From assembly GCF_013166605.1 (NCBI RefSeq), contig NZ_JABKKF010000008.1, forward strand, positions 53,309-117,308: a stretch of DNA of 64,000 nucleotides, in the 5' to 3' direction. Positions 1 to 9,122 of this stretch are shown here, piece after piece; position 1 is the stretch's first letter; each line of letters opens with the position of its first letter. The notes beneath the pieces are model-generated. The model had not been told where the DNA came from. It ran no database searches and saw only the letters and a list, made by a program, of their open reading frames with translations. Source of the DNA: Xylanibacter muris. Lineage in GTDB: Bacteria > Bacteroidota > Bacteroidia > Bacteroidales > Bacteroidaceae. Position numbers and translations under genes: made by a program.

Positions 1-489
1 CACCTTATCCTCAGGAACAGGCGGACGATCTGTCCATATCACATCAAGGGGGTCGAAATTTGTGCGCACTGTTATACCGCCCTGCATACGCAACTCACCT
101 ATAAGGGTCTCCGCCACCGAAACGGAATTAACCATACCGTCTATCCCCACAACGGTTCCTCCGCTGACAGCCAGTTTTCGTCCAAGCCATTCTGTAATTG
201 AAGGCGTGGTGTCCAACCCGTATTTCATCAGTACGAATTCCGTTCCGGCAAGTTGCCCGGCGGCCGCAATGAAGTATCTTGAGTCTGTCCACAAGGCAGC
301 CTCATCCAAAGTAACGACTGCTGTTCCTGCAGAACCGTTGAAACCGCTTATAAACTCACGTCCCTTCCAATGAGACGGCACATACTCACCGTTATGCGGG
401 TCTGTGCTCGGGAAGATAAAGGCATCCAGCCCTTCTTTTCTCATAACATTCCGCAATGCGGATATACGTTCATTTACAGTCTTCATCAT
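1..489 (-). CDS. pepP: Aminopeptidase P family protein (N-terminal part; runs off the left edge)
   Basis: The first 163 codons of a leftward gene are present, starting at the double ATG at 489/486. The N-terminus (MMKTVNERISALRNVM, then the FPSTDPHNGEY and SGFNGSAGTAVV segments and LWTDSRYF) matches the creatinase-like N-terminal domain of Xaa-Pro aminopeptidases. These are cytoplasmic metallopeptidases that remove an N-terminal residue preceding proline. The metal-binding pita-bread domain lies outside the window, so activity cannot be judged. A weak promoter box (TAATATTG on the minus strand, 550-557) lies 60 bases upstream. The family call is firm; the exact subgroup is not. Confidence 0.85.
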   Translation of the reverse strand, partial: MMKTVNERISALRNVMRKEGLDAFIFPSTDPHNGEYVPSHWKGREFISGFNGSAGTAVVTLDEAALWTDSRYFIAAAGQLAGTEFVLMKYGLDTTPSITEWLGRKLAVSGGTVVGIDGMVNSVSVAETLIGELRMQGGITVRTNFDPLDVIWTDRPPVPEDKV

Positions 490-707
490 TAATAATATAT
501 TATATGAAACAAACATTTGCCTGTATACTCAGACACAGACAGTGAAATGCAATATTACAAATAAAAATCCGTAAAAACGATATACCGGAATAATAAAATA
601 TTTTAAATTCACCCATATTTGTTATTCCCACCTTACAAAGACATGTCTTTTTATAATTAATAACAAATAAAAGAGAACCGTTTATGCCGCAATAGCTGTT
701 TTTTTGC

Positions 708-715
708 TAACTTTG
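708..715 (+). promoter_or_regulatory. Promoter -7 box of the malate dehydrogenase gene
   Basis: TAACTTTG matches the Bacteroidetes -7 consensus TAnnTTTG and lies 58 bases before the mdh ATG. The preceding gap from 490 holds only AT-rich sequence and this promoter. Confidence 0.7.
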
Positions 716-773
716 CGGTGCTATATACGATAGTAATACGAATTATTATAACATTTTAATTAAATAAACAATT

Positions 774-1772
774 ATGGCATTTTTAACTAACGACAAACTT
801 GTTATCGTCGGTGCCGGCGGCGCCATCGGTTCTACAATGGTACAGACAGCTCTCACAATGAAGCTTACTCCTAACGTATGTCTCTATGACGTTTATGCTC
901 CGGGCATGGAAGGTGTTATGGAAGAAATGTTCCACTGTGGATATGACGGTGTAAACCTCACTGCCACTACTGACGTTGCCGAGGCATTCAAAGATGCAAA
1001 GTACATCATATCTTCAGGCGGTGCTCCACGCAAGGCAGGCATGACACGTGAGGACCTTCTTGCCGGCAACTGCAAGATTGCGGAAGAGTTGGGCAAGAAC
1101 ATCAAAGCCTACTGCCCCGACGTAAAGCATGTTGTTGTCATCTTCAACCCCGCTGACCTTACCGGTCTGGTAACATTGCTGTACTCCGGTTTGAAACCTT
1201 CACAGGTCACGACTCTTGCCGCACTCGACTCTACACGTCTGCAGAGCGCACTCGCCAAGAAGTTCGGTGTAAAGCAGTACGAGGTGACAGGCTGTGCTAC
1301 ATACGGCGGCCACGGCGAGCAGATGGCAGTGTTCGGCAGCGCAGTGAAAGTGGCCGGCAAGCCTCTGAACGACCTTATCGGCACACCGGAATTTTCCGAG
1401 GCAGACTGGAAGCAGCTCCAGCAGGACGTAACAAAGGGCGGTGCAAAGATTATCGAGCTCCGCGGACGTTCTTCATGGCAGAGCCCGGCTTATTGCTCTG
1501 TAGAGATGATACGCTCGGTTATGGGCGGTGAGAAGTTCCGTTGGCCTGCAGGCACATTCGTTAAAAAAGAGAAGTATCAGAACATCATGATGGCTATGGA
1601 CACCACACTCGATGAAAACGGATGCACATACAAGATGCCACAAGGCACTGCCGATGAAATGGCGGCACTCGATGCAAGCTATGCACACCTCTGCAAGATG
1701 CGCGATGAACTCGTCACACTGAACATCGTACCGGAAGTGGAGAAGTGGAATGAAATTAACCCTAACTTGTAA
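774..1772 (+). CDS. mdh: Malate dehydrogenase
   Basis: A 332-residue cytoplasmic NAD-dependent malate/lactate dehydrogenase family enzyme interconverting malate and oxaloacetate. Visible features are the Rossmann glycine motif GAGGAIGS (residues 13-20), the mobile-loop arginines R86 and R92 (APRKAGMTRED), N125 in FNPADLTG, the substrate arginine R155 in DSTRLQSAL and the catalytic histidine H180 in GGHGEQM. Length and composition fit the Bacteroidales malate dehydrogenase form. It has its own promoter (708-715) and terminator (1796-1838), so it is probably monocistronic. In Bacteroidales it serves the reductive branch towards fumarate and succinate. Lactate dehydrogenase is the only serious alternative and less likely in this lineage. 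Confidence 0.9.
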   Translation: MAFLTNDKLVIVGAGGAIGSTMVQTALTMKLTPNVCLYDVYAPGMEGVMEEMFHCGYDGVNLTATTDVAEAFKDAKYIISSGGAPRKAGMTREDLLAGNCKIAEELGKNIKAYCPDVKHVVVIFNPADLTGLVTLLYSGLKPSQVTTLAALDSTRLQSALAKKFGVKQYEVTGCATYGGHGEQMAVFGSAVKVAGKPLNDLIGTPEFSEADWKQLQQDVTKGGAKIIELRGRSSWQSPAYCSVEMIRSVMGGEKFRWPAGTFVKKEKYQNIMMAMDTTLDENGCTYKMPQGTADEMAALDASYAHLCKMRDELVTLNIVPEVEKWNEINPNL

Positions 1773-1795
1773 TTTTCCGATTACGAAATAGAACA

Positions 1796-1838
1796 GGCTG
1801 TCATACAGAGCACATCTATATGACAGCCTATTTTTATT
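1796..1838 (+). terminator. Rho-independent terminator of mdh
   Basis: GGCTGTCATA (1796-1805) pairs perfectly with TATGACAGCC (1819-1828) and is followed by TATTTTTATT. It lies 24 bases after the mdh stop, between mdh and the convergent LRR-TonB gene. Confidence 0.85.
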
Positions 1839-1853
1839 ACTTCCAGTCAAGCT

Positions 1854-3404
1854 TTACAGAAGTCTGAATGTTACAGGAACTGTGAATTTCACACGGACAG
1901 GAGAGCCGTTCTGAAACCCGGGAACCCATCTTGGCATGGAACGTACCACACGCCGAGCTTCCTTGTCAAGAGACGGTTCTACGGATTTCTCAATCTTTAT
2001 GTCTGTAAGATAGCCATCACACTCAACAACGAATGCCACAAGAACACGTCCCTGCACACCTTTCTCTTCTGCAACAACAGGATACTTGATGTTTTTCTGA
2101 AGATATTGCATCAAAGCGGCGTCACCACCGGGAAACGAAGGCATTACGTCAACAACATTAAAGATTTTCACATTTTTATTTTCATTTTCCTGTTTTATTT
2201 TTTTAGCTTCTGCCAACCGCCGTTTGTATTCAGTTTCCCAATACTCTTGATAATTTTCTTCCAATTTACTTGAGTATTCAACCTCTTGTTTTTCCTTTTC
2301 AGCCTTTATTTTTTGATTCATACTCAATATCCCACTCAATATCTCCCTCGTAACCTCATCCTCTACTTCCATTTCTAAACAGCCAAGAAAAGCAGTACTG
2401 TCAATTTGCGCATCACCGGGAATCTTAACAGACACCAGATTCTCACAACCGCTAAATGCATATTCACCAATATACTCCACTTTTGAAGGTATCGGTATTT
2501 TCTCTAAACTATTACAATTCTCAAACGCATGTCCGTCTATTATTCTCAAACTATCCGGCCATGTTAATACACGAAGTGCTTTACAGTCATAAAATGCTCC
2601 GGGCCCTATCCTATCTATACCATTAGGAAGATTTATCTCTTCTAAAGACAGACACCCACGGAAACATTCACCCGAAATATCTTTCACTGACATTGGTATA
2701 CTTATACGCGACAACTTTTCACAACCATAAAATACTCCGGGGCCTATTCTATCTATACCATCGGGAAGTTTTATCTCTTCTAAAGACAGACACCCACGGA
2801 AACATTGTCCCATTATATTCCTAACTGTCTCCGGTATATTTATATTCCTCAAACTTCTACAATTATAGAATGCTTTTATGCCAAGAATCTCCAAACCGGC
2901 AGGAAGAACAATTTCTTCCAATGATACACAGCCATAAAAAGCATTATTATCAATATAATGTAAAGAAGAGGGGATATTTATACTCTTAAGATTTGTAAAA
3001 TTAGCAAAAGCGTTTTTACCTATTCTCTCCAAACCCTCAGGAAGAACAAGCCTGCAAAAACCTTTCTGAAGAACAAGCCTGTTGCCTGTATTTAATTTAA
3101 AAGCTCCATCCCGAATAAGAGTTGATATAGCATCATCTCCATTTAAAACCTTATGACAAAATGCCGCATCCCCTATTTGAGTCACCTTATACGTTTCTTT
3201 TTTATATTTTACTTCTGCCGGAATAACTATATTTTCTTTCAAGTCATCAAAGAATGATGGATTCTGGTGTGCTACTTCCACCTCCTTTTTACTTTCGTCT
3301 ATTACATTATAGACAAGACCCTTATATTTGAATGTCTGGGCGGCTGTTCCGATACATACAATTCCAAATACAGCAACAAGTATAAACTTATTCATTTTAA
3401 TCAT
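1854..3404 (-). CDS. BspA-like leucine-rich repeat protein with a C-terminal TonB domain
   Basis: A 516-residue secreted or periplasmic protein. It has a signal peptide (MNKFILVAVFGIVCIGTAAQ, best start at Met4), then about nine LRR_5/BspA-type repeats (residues about 70-345; units of the kind AFxGCxSLxxIxLP), a charged, probably coiled linker (about 350-415, rich in K and E), and a TonB_C domain at the end (MPSFPGGDAALMQYL ... YPVVAEEKGVQGRV ... PRWVPGFQNG). The TonB_C domain normally contacts outer-membrane TonB-dependent transporters. The start overlaps the stop of the upstream TonB_C gene by four bases (ATGA), so the two are translationally coupled. A two-repeat DNA duplication (period 138 bp, near 2594-2670 and 2732-2808) lies within the LRR. 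The function of the fusion is unknown. Confidence 0.8.
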   Translation of the reverse strand: MIKMNKFILVAVFGIVCIGTAAQTFKYKGLVYNVIDESKKEVEVAHQNPSFFDDLKENIVIPAEVKYKKETYKVTQIGDAAFCHKVLNGDDAISTLIRDGAFKLNTGNRLVLQKGFCRLVLPEGLERIGKNAFANFTNLKSINIPSSLHYIDNNAFYGCVSLEEIVLPAGLEILGIKAFYNCRSLRNINIPETVRNIMGQCFRGCLSLEEIKLPDGIDRIGPGVFYGCEKLSRISIPMSVKDISGECFRGCLSLEEINLPNGIDRIGPGAFYDCKALRVLTWPDSLRIIDGHAFENCNSLEKIPIPSKVEYIGEYAFSGCENLVSVKIPGDAQIDSTAFLGCLEMEVEDEVTREILSGILSMNQKIKAEKEKQEVEYSSKLEENYQEYWETEYKRRLAEAKKIKQENENKNVKIFNVVDVMPSFPGGDAALMQYLQKNIKYPVVAEEKGVQGRVLVAFVVECDGYLTDIKIEKSVEPSLDKEARRVVRSMPRWVPGFQNGSPVRVKFTVPVTFRLL

Positions 3405-3811
3405 TTTTTATTATCTGTTTTTTTAAATATAAAGAACACCATAACACTCTTCTTGACTCTGACCGCAACACCTTTATGCTTGCCCGGATTCCATCGTGGC
3501 ATACTTTTCACGACTCTTACAGCCTCTTTGTTCAACAACGGACTGACAGAATTTACAACACGGGCATTGCTAATCTTTCCGTCACGCTCAACAACAAACT
3601 CAACGGTAACACTTCCACCGACTTGCTGCTTTTCTGCCTCTGACGGATATCTTATATTCTTGTCAAAGAATTGATACATTGCATTATCACCTCCAGGAAA
3701 AGAAGGCATCCGCTCTACTGAGTCATAAACTTTATCGGAAATATTATTCTGACCGACACACACGATTGATGACATTAATGACATCAACAATAACACTAAA
3801 ATCTTTTGCAT
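3401..3811 (-). CDS. Small exported protein with a TonB C-terminal domain
   Basis: 136 residues: a signal peptide (MQKILVLLLMSLMSSIVCVGQ) followed almost directly by one TonB_C domain with the family hallmarks MPSFPGGDNAM, YPSEAEKQQVGGSV, DGKISNARVVNSV and MPRWNPGKHKG. It lacks the N-terminal membrane anchor and proline-rich span of a classical TonB, so it is better called a TonB_C-domain protein than an energy transducer. It is the first gene of a two-gene operon with the LRR-TonB fusion (4-bp overlap) and has a promoter box at 3895-3902. The C-terminus is unusually basic. Confidence 0.75.
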   Translation of the reverse strand: MQKILVLLLMSLMSSIVCVGQNNISDKVYDSVERMPSFPGGDNAMYQFFDKNIRYPSEAEKQQVGGSVTVEFVVERDGKISNARVVNSVSPLLNKEAVRVVKSMPRWNPGKHKGVAVRVKKSVMVFFIFKKTDNKK

Positions 3812-3894
3812 AAGTATCTGATATTTATCTATAAGTAATCATTACAAAAAGCAAGTCATAAGAAGATTGCCCACAATCATAATCTTAATAAATG

Positions 3895-3902
3895 CAAAAT
3901 TA
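3895..3902 (-). promoter_or_regulatory. Promoter -7 box for the TonB_C / LRR-TonB operon
   Basis: The minus strand reads TAATTTTG, matching TAnnTTTG, 84 bases upstream of the ATG at 3811. The 3812-4131 gap holds this promoter and the inverted repeat at 4052-4095, and nothing else that I can see. Confidence 0.6.
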
Positions 3903-4051
3903 CACAAAAGATATTACTATTTTGTTTTTACAACTGTAAAAAGCACAAACAGTCTCAAACATTGAGACAAATCTTATCCTACCAACCGGTCATAAACCAA
4001 AACCCAAGACCAATTCAGACTAATTGGATTCTAAATATACAGAAAGCCATA

Positions 4052-4095
4052 AGGCGGTGGAAATGTCAAAAAACAACGTTGCATTTCCACCGCCT
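4052..4095 (-). terminator. Inverted repeat, likely terminator of the double TonB_C gene
   Basis: AGGCGGTGGAAATG (4052-4065) pairs perfectly with CATTTCCACCGCCT (4082-4095), 36 bases after the stop of the leftward gene ending at 4132. There is no strong T tract, so termination is inferred from position and stem strength. Confidence 0.55.
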
Positions 4096-4131
4096 CATAA
4101 CCGTCCCGATACTTTTACAGACGTTTTACCG

Positions 4132-4878
4132 TCATTTAGCAAAGTCAAACGTTATAGGTACAGAATATTTTACCTCCACCGGTTTTCCGTTCAATTTTGC
4201 AGGAATCCATTTGGGCATGGCTTCCACTACGCGCACAGCCTCTTCGTCAAGCAGCGGATTTACAGATTTCAACACTTTTGCCTCCGTAACAGAACCATCG
4301 ACACCAATAGCAAAACTTACGACAACCCGTCCCTTTATGCCTTGTTTTTCTGCTGCAGCGGGATACTTCACGTTCTCTGCCAAATAATTCATTAAAGCCT
4401 CCTTCCCACCTGGAAATGAAGCGAGCTTTTCCGGATTTGAAAATATTTTGGGCTTTTTCTCTGCCGTCGTTCCAGACTTTTCAGGCAGACGGAACACTAC
4501 AGGAAGAGTCATCTTCACCTCTACGTGCTTACCATCCTTCTTTGCCGGAATCCACTTAGGCATGGCTTTCACTACACGCACAGCCTCTTCGTCAAGAGCA
4601 GGAGCTATATGCCTGACAACATTAATATCCTTCACGGAACCGTCTACACCAACAATGAAATCTATAATCACACGACCTTGAACACCATTACTTCTCGCTT
4701 CCTCCGGATATTTCGTATTCTTTGAGAAATACTCCCTCATAGCATCTGCACCACCAGGGAACATCGGACTCTGCACATCTGTGCCTAAAGCGTTTTTCTT
4801 CTGTGCCTCAGTAGCATTCTGTGCAAATACAAACATAGGCATGAACGCCAACAGCAGCAATATTCTTTTCATATTCAA
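4132..4878 (-). CDS. Exported protein with two tandem TonB C-terminal domains
   Basis: 248 residues: a signal peptide (MNMKRILLLLAFMPMFVFAQ), then two full TonB_C domains, each beginning with an FPGG motif (about residues 40-125 and 150-245) and each ending in a KWIPAK-type segment. The domains closely resemble each other and those of the two genes downstream, so this neighbourhood grew by duplication. No transmembrane anchor remains after signal cleavage, so a soluble periplasmic adaptor or decoy role for outer-membrane transport is an inference. It starts 48 bases after the thioesterase gene and may be co-transcribed with it. Confidence 0.75.
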   Translation of the reverse strand: MNMKRILLLLAFMPMFVFAQNATEAQKKNALGTDVQSPMFPGGADAMREYFSKNTKYPEEARSNGVQGRVIIDFIVGVDGSVKDINVVRHIAPALDEEAVRVVKAMPKWIPAKKDGKHVEVKMTLPVVFRLPEKSGTTAEKKPKIFSNPEKLASFPGGKEALMNYLAENVKYPAAAEKQGIKGRVVVSFAIGVDGSVTEAKVLKSVNPLLDEEAVRVVEAMPKWIPAKLNGKPVEVKYSVPITFDFAK

Positions 4879-4925
4879 ACATTTTATATTATATCTACAT
4901 TACCCTTTCGCTTTATAAAGATTTC

Positions 4926-5297
4926 TCAGATACCGGCCATAAAACCGTTGCGATCTACAATAAAGCGCAAATGCGTACCCTTACCGATAATCATTTCACC
5001 CTGACGTGCCTCCAGACGAAAATAGAGCCTGCGCTCATCCACTTTGTCAAGAGTAGCCGTAGCCGTCACTTCGGCCCCTGCCGGTGAGGGTTTAATGTGC
5101 GAAGTCTCAATATGCCCGCCCACAGTCGTACTGCCAACCGGCAACGAATCCGCAACAGCAAGCATCGCTGCTTTCTCCATCATCGCCACCATGGCCGGAG
5201 TGGCAAAAACAGGCAAGTCTCCCGAACCTAAGGCCATCGCCGTGTTTGTTTCATTTACAACCAATCTAACAGTATATGTAAGTCCTGTCTTTATCAT
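4926..5297 (-). CDS. Hotdog-fold thioesterase, FlK-like
   Basis: A 123-residue cytoplasmic acyl-CoA thioesterase of the hotdog superfamily. T33, E41 and H67 fall at exactly the relative spacing (8 and 26) of the Thr-Glu-His catalytic residues of fluoroacetyl-CoA thioesterase FlK. The segments FATPAMVAMMEKAAM and GGHIETSHIKPSPAG are typical of the family. The acyl-CoA substrate cannot be read from the sequence; Bacteroidales homologues are generic housekeeping thioesterases. The promoter box lies at 5323-5330. Confidence 0.8.
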   Translation of the reverse strand: MIKTGLTYTVRLVVNETNTAMALGSGDLPVFATPAMVAMMEKAAMLAVADSLPVGSTTVGGHIETSHIKPSPAGAEVTATATLDKVDERRLYFRLEARQGEMIIGKGTHLRFIVDRNGFMAGI

Positions 5298-5322
5298 ATT
5301 ATATATAATTATTTTTCCATGG

Positions 5323-5330
5323 CAAATTTA
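5323..5330 (-). promoter_or_regulatory. Promoter -7 box of the thioesterase gene
   Basis: The minus strand reads TAAATTTG, a TAnnTTTG match, 26 bases upstream of the start codon at 5297. Confidence 0.6.
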
Positions 5331-5489
5331 TACAATTATTTCAAAAAACAAGAACATCACTGATGTTTATTTACATCCAGTTAAGAAAAACCACGGTATA
5401 GAACCGGTAGGGAATTGCATACAAACAGCTAAAACAACTTCTTATGTAAGTTTTGCACCATTGGCATGGTATTTCTCGGAAGTTTATAT

Positions 5490-5497
5490 TACTTTTG
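5490..5497 (+). promoter_or_regulatory. Promoter -7 box of the gamma-carbonic anhydrase gene
   Basis: TACTTTTG matches TAnnTTTG and lies 26 bases upstream of the ATG at 5523. Confidence 0.65.
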
Positions 5498-5522
5498 CAT
5501 AAAACAGATATAACAAAACACA

Positions 5523-6041
5523 ATGGCACTTATAAAATCAATCAAGGGTCTTACCCCGAAATGGGGCAAAGAATGCTACTTCAGCGAAAACGCCACCATT
5601 GTAGGTGAGGTTACTATGGGCAACGAATGCTCTATATGGTTTAACGCTGTAGTCAGGGGCGATGTCGCCCCTATCACGATGGGCAATGGAGTGAACGTTC
5701 AGGACGGTGCATGCGTACACGTAACAAACACCACCGGACCGACAGTCATAGGAAACAATGTCAGCATAGGGCACAACGCCACCGTACATGCCTGCACAAT
5801 AAAAGACGGTGCGTTAATCGGCATGGGGGCCACCCTGCTCGACAAATGTGTTGTAGGCAAAGGCGCTGTTGTTGCCGCCGGTGCGTTGGTATTGCAAGGC
5901 ACGGAAATAGGCGAACACGAGATTTGGGGAGGCGTTCCGGCAAAGTTCATAAAGAAAACCCGCCCTGATCAGGCAGAAAGCTTTGCAAACCACTACATCG
6001 AATATTCTAAATGGTATCTTGAAGAAGATAAGAAAGACTGA
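5523..6041 (+). CDS. Gamma-carbonic anhydrase family protein (left-handed beta-helix)
   Basis: 172 residues with hexapeptide-repeat periodicity throughout. Family hallmarks are VVRGDVAPI, NVQDGACVHV, IGHNATVHACTI and the helix-capping WGGVPAKFIKK. The three histidines in DGACVHV and GHNATVH occupy the zinc-ligand positions of the trimeric gamma class. Homologues (YrdA/CaiE/PaaY group) are often annotated as carbonic anhydrases, though many lack proven activity, so CO2 hydration is a family inference. The gene has its own promoter and is followed by an inverted repeat. Confidence 0.85.
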   Translation: MALIKSIKGLTPKWGKECYFSENATIVGEVTMGNECSIWFNAVVRGDVAPITMGNGVNVQDGACVHVTNTTGPTVIGNNVSIGHNATVHACTIKDGALIGMGATLLDKCVVGKGAVVAAGALVLQGTEIGEHEIWGGVPAKFIKKTRPDQAESFANHYIEYSKWYLEEDKKD

Positions 6042-6066
6042 TATATCTTAGTCTGAATAAAAACAG

Positions 6067-6110
6067 AACGGCCATGAGGAATATTAAGTAATATATACCC
6101 CATGGCCGTT
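6067..6110. terminator. Inverted repeat between convergent genes
   Basis: AACGGCCATG (6067-6076) pairs perfectly with CATGGCCGTT (6101-6110) in the gap between the convergent carbonic anhydrase and waaA genes. T tracts are weak on both strands, so a bidirectional terminator is a positional inference. Confidence 0.5.
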
Positions 6111-6159
6111 CCATTATATAAATGCCACCGTGCTTACAGAGACCGGACCTTTTATAACA

Positions 6160-7389
6160 CTAAAGCTTTACATTGGAGAATATTATATCCGTAGCTCCTG
6201 CCTTACTTTTAACATAGTCTCCCGCATCACGCCCGCACTTCTCAAGCCATGCCTCATCCGAGACAAGACGGTGCATTATTTCCTCAAATTCTCCATAAGT
6301 TGAGAAATCAAATCCTCCGCCACTGCCTTTCAGTCCCTGGGCTTCCTGAAAATTGGCATTATTAGGACCGAAAACAACCGGCATCCCCCATACGGCAGCC
6401 TCAAGCACATTGTGGATCCCTACACCAAAGCCTCCTCCGACATAGGCTACATCGCCATAATGATATATGCTTGACAACAAGCCGTAACAGTCAATGATAA
6501 GGCAATCTGCATCCATGGCATCCTCCGGTGTCGCACCGGTATATCGCAAAATCTTACGGCCGGCTCCGATCTTTTCAATTATCTGCTGCAAATGCTCATC
6601 ACTGACAACGTGGGGAGCTATTATCATACGCCACTCAGGATGGTCACGGAAGTATTCTATGAAAATATCCTCATCCGAAGGCCAGCTGCTTCCTGCCACA
6701 AACACCTTGTGCCCTTTACGGAAAGCATCGACAACCGGAAGTTGTTTTGACATTTCCTTTATCTTAAGTACACGGTCAAAACGGGTATCGCCCGTAACAG
6801 TCACGATATCCTGACTTATACCAATACCGGAAAGAAGATTTCTGCTCACGTCATTCTGAACATAAAAATGGGTGAAGCACCGCAACACCCTGCGATATGC
6901 GAAGCCATACCAACGAAAGAATATCTGTCCGGGACGGAATATGCTTGACACACTATAAACCGGCACATTACGGTGTTTCAGTATATGCAAATAATTATAC
7001 CAGAACTCATATTTAATGAAAAATGCCATTACCGGACGTACCAGACGTAGAAAACGTATGGCATTTATCGGAGTATCAAGCGGCAGATAACACACAATGT
7101 CCGCTCTGTTGTAATTCTTTTGCACCTCATAGCCTGAAGGCGAGAAAAAAGTAAGGAGAATCTTATACTCAGGATGATTACGGCGGAGACGCTCCATCAA
7201 AGGACGCCCTTGTTCAAACTCTCCAAGCGACGCCGCGTGGAACCACACATAAGACGCACACGGATCAACCTTCTCACGCAACACCTCGAAAGCCATGCGC
7301 TCCCCATGCCACATCTTCTTCACCTTCTTATTGAACAGACTGGCTATCGCTACGCCCAACAGGTATAAGTATATAGCTAAATTATACAT
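6160..7389 (-). CDS. waaA: 3-deoxy-D-manno-octulosonic acid (Kdo) transferase
   Basis: A 409-residue inner-membrane GT-B (GT30) glycosyltransferase that adds Kdo to lipid A precursors. An N-terminal membrane anchor (residues 1-19) is followed by the family's WFHAASLGEFEQGRPL motif with the proposed catalytic glutamate E57. Donor-side motifs FVAGSSWPSDE, IIAPHVVSDEH and GGGFGVGIHNVLEAA are all present. The stop is 12 bases downstream of gltX in transcription order, so the two probably form an operon. Confidence 0.9.
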   Translation of the reverse strand: MYNLAIYLYLLGVAIASLFNKKVKKMWHGERMAFEVLREKVDPCASYVWFHAASLGEFEQGRPLMERLRRNHPEYKILLTFFSPSGYEVQKNYNRADIVCYLPLDTPINAIRFLRLVRPVMAFFIKYEFWYNYLHILKHRNVPVYSVSSIFRPGQIFFRWYGFAYRRVLRCFTHFYVQNDVSRNLLSGIGISQDIVTVTGDTRFDRVLKIKEMSKQLPVVDAFRKGHKVFVAGSSWPSDEDIFIEYFRDHPEWRMIIAPHVVSDEHLQQIIEKIGAGRKILRYTGATPEDAMDADCLIIDCYGLLSSIYHYGDVAYVGGGFGVGIHNVLEAAVWGMPVVFGPNNANFQEAQGLKGSGGGFDFSTYGEFEEIMHRLVSDEAWLEKCGRDAGDYVKSKAGATDIIFSNVKL

Positions 7390-7401
7390 TATATATAATG
7401 T

Positions 7402-8919
7402 CTATCCTAATTGACCTATCGCGCGTTTCATGCGGGAAACAGTTTCCTCTTTTCCAAGGAATGCAGATATGTCAAACATTCCGGGCCCCTTTCCTTCTCC
7501 AACAAGAGTAAGACGCCAGGCATTCATTATATTACCCAGCTTATATTCTTTCCGTTGTATCCACTCCTCAACAATTTTCTCCTGACTGTCAACGGAGAAA
7601 TCTTCAATGCCCTCGAGCACTTCCACAAGTTCGGTCATTGCCTGAGCAGAATCTTCCTTCCAACGCTTCTTGCGTGTCTTCTCGTCATAAGCATCAGGAG
7701 CTACAAAGAAGAATGAGCACAAAGGCCAAAGCTCATTAACGAAACTCACACGGTCTTTCATCATCGACACCACAGCCACTATGCGCTCCATTGTCTCCTC
7801 CGGACAATGCTCACGCACTATGGGGGCAAACAATTCCGCAACCTCTTCGTTGCTCTTGCCAAGTATGTATTCGTGATTGAACCATATTCCCTTCTGATAA
7901 TCAAAACGTGCACCCGACTTGCTGCATTTACTCAAATCAAACAGTCCAGCAAGCTCGTCAAGGCTATATATCTCACGCTCCGTACCGGGATTCCATCCTA
8001 AGAATGCAAGGAAATTAATGACTGCCTCAGGAAAATACCCGCTCTCACGGTATCCAGATGAGACCTCACCTGTCTTTGGGTCATGCCATTCCAACGGAAA
8101 TACGGGAAACCCGAGACGGTCACCGTCACGCTTGCTCAGCTTACCTTTACCTTCCGGCTTGAGCAATAACGGCAAATGAGCAAAACGAGGCATTGTGTCT
8201 TCCCAGCCGAAAGCCTTATAAAGAAGTACATGAAGCGGAGCGCTCGGCAACCATTCCTCGCCACGTATCACATGCGAGATTTCCATCAGATGGTCGTCGA
8301 CAATATTTGCAAGATGATAAGTGGGAAGCTCGTCCGCACTCTTATACAACACCTTGTCGTCAAGAATATCGCTCATAATTCTCACATCACCGCGGATTAT
8401 ATCATCAACATGCACTGTCTCTCCGGGCTCTATCTTGAATCTCACCACATATTGATTACCTTCCGCCACAAGCCTGTCTACCTCTGTCTTGTCCAATGTC
8501 AGCGAATTGCGCATCTGCATACGCGTATGGGCGTCATACTGAAAATTCTGTATCTCGGCACGCTTGGCATCGAGTTCCTCCGGTGTATCGAAAGCGATGT
8601 AGGCCTTGTCTGCATCAAGCAGCTGCTTCACATATTTTTTATATATATCGCGGCGTTCACTCTGACGATAAGGACCATAATTGCCACCGAACGACACGCC
8701 TTCATCAAACTTTATACCAAGCCATTTGAACGACTCTATGATATATTCCTCCGCCCCCGGAACAAAACGGTTTGTGTCCGTATCCTCAATACGAAACACA
8801 AGATCGCCTCCATGCTGACGGGCAAACAAATAATTATAAAGCGCGGTACGCACACCACCTATATGCAATGCCCCTGTAGGACTTGGTGCGAAACGCACCC
8901 TGACTCTTCTTTCTGCCAT
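7402..8919 (-). CDS. gltX: Glutamyl-tRNA synthetase
   Basis: A class I aminoacyl-tRNA synthetase charging tRNA-Glu in the cytoplasm. The HIGH motif appears as HIGG (residues 19-22 from MAERRV) and the KMSKS motif as KLSKR followed by DGDRLG. The open frame extends upstream to 8946 only with a TTG start. The ATG at 8919 gives the standard N-terminus [16 protein letters not shown] and a 40-base leader from the promoter at 8958-8965, so I chose it. Length of 505 residues is normal. Confidence 0.95.
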   Translation of the reverse strand: MAERRVRVRFAPSPTGALHIGGVRTALYNYLFARQHGGDLVFRIEDTDTNRFVPGAEEYIIESFKWLGIKFDEGVSFGGNYGPYRQSERRDIYKKYVKQLLDADKAYIAFDTPEELDAKRAEIQNFQYDAHTRMQMRNSLTLDKTEVDRLVAEGNQYVVRFKIEPGETVHVDDIIRGDVRIMSDILDDKVLYKSADELPTYHLANIVDDHLMEISHVIRGEEWLPSAPLHVLLYKAFGWEDTMPRFAHLPLLLKPEGKGKLSKRDGDRLGFPVFPLEWHDPKTGEVSSGYRESGYFPEAVINFLAFLGWNPGTEREIYSLDELAGLFDLSKCSKSGARFDYQKGIWFNHEYILGKSNEEVAELFAPIVREHCPEETMERIVAVVSMMKDRVSFVNELWPLCSFFFVAPDAYDEKTRKKRWKEDSAQAMTELVEVLEGIEDFSVDSQEKIVEEWIQRKEYKLGNIMNAWRLTLVGEGKGPGMFDISAFLGKEETVSRMKRAIGQLG

Positions 8920-8957
8920 TCCTATGTTTAATCTTACTGTTAGCAAATGATTTTGTG

Positions 8958-8965
8958 CAAAATTA
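8958..8965 (-). promoter_or_regulatory. Promoter -7 box of gltX-waaA
   Basis: The minus strand reads TAATTTTG, a TAnnTTTG match, about 40 bases upstream of the chosen gltX ATG. Confidence 0.65.
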
Positions 8966-9081
8966 CAATATTTTTTTGACTTTTATGAAACTTTTCCTTA
9001 TTATATAATATCACAGATATATTTAAAGGCAAAAACATAAGACAAAAGCGACATCAGTCTTTGCCGATTCGTTTTTTTTAG

Positions 9082-9089
9082 TATCTTTG
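9082..9089 (+). promoter_or_regulatory. Promoter -7 box of the HD-domain membrane protein gene
   Basis: TATCTTTG lies 34 bases before the ATG at 9123. It overlaps the TTG where the longest open frame begins, which argues for the later ATG. Confidence 0.7.
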
Positions 9090-9122
9090 CATTCGCACAT
9101 CAAAATAACATATAAAACATCA

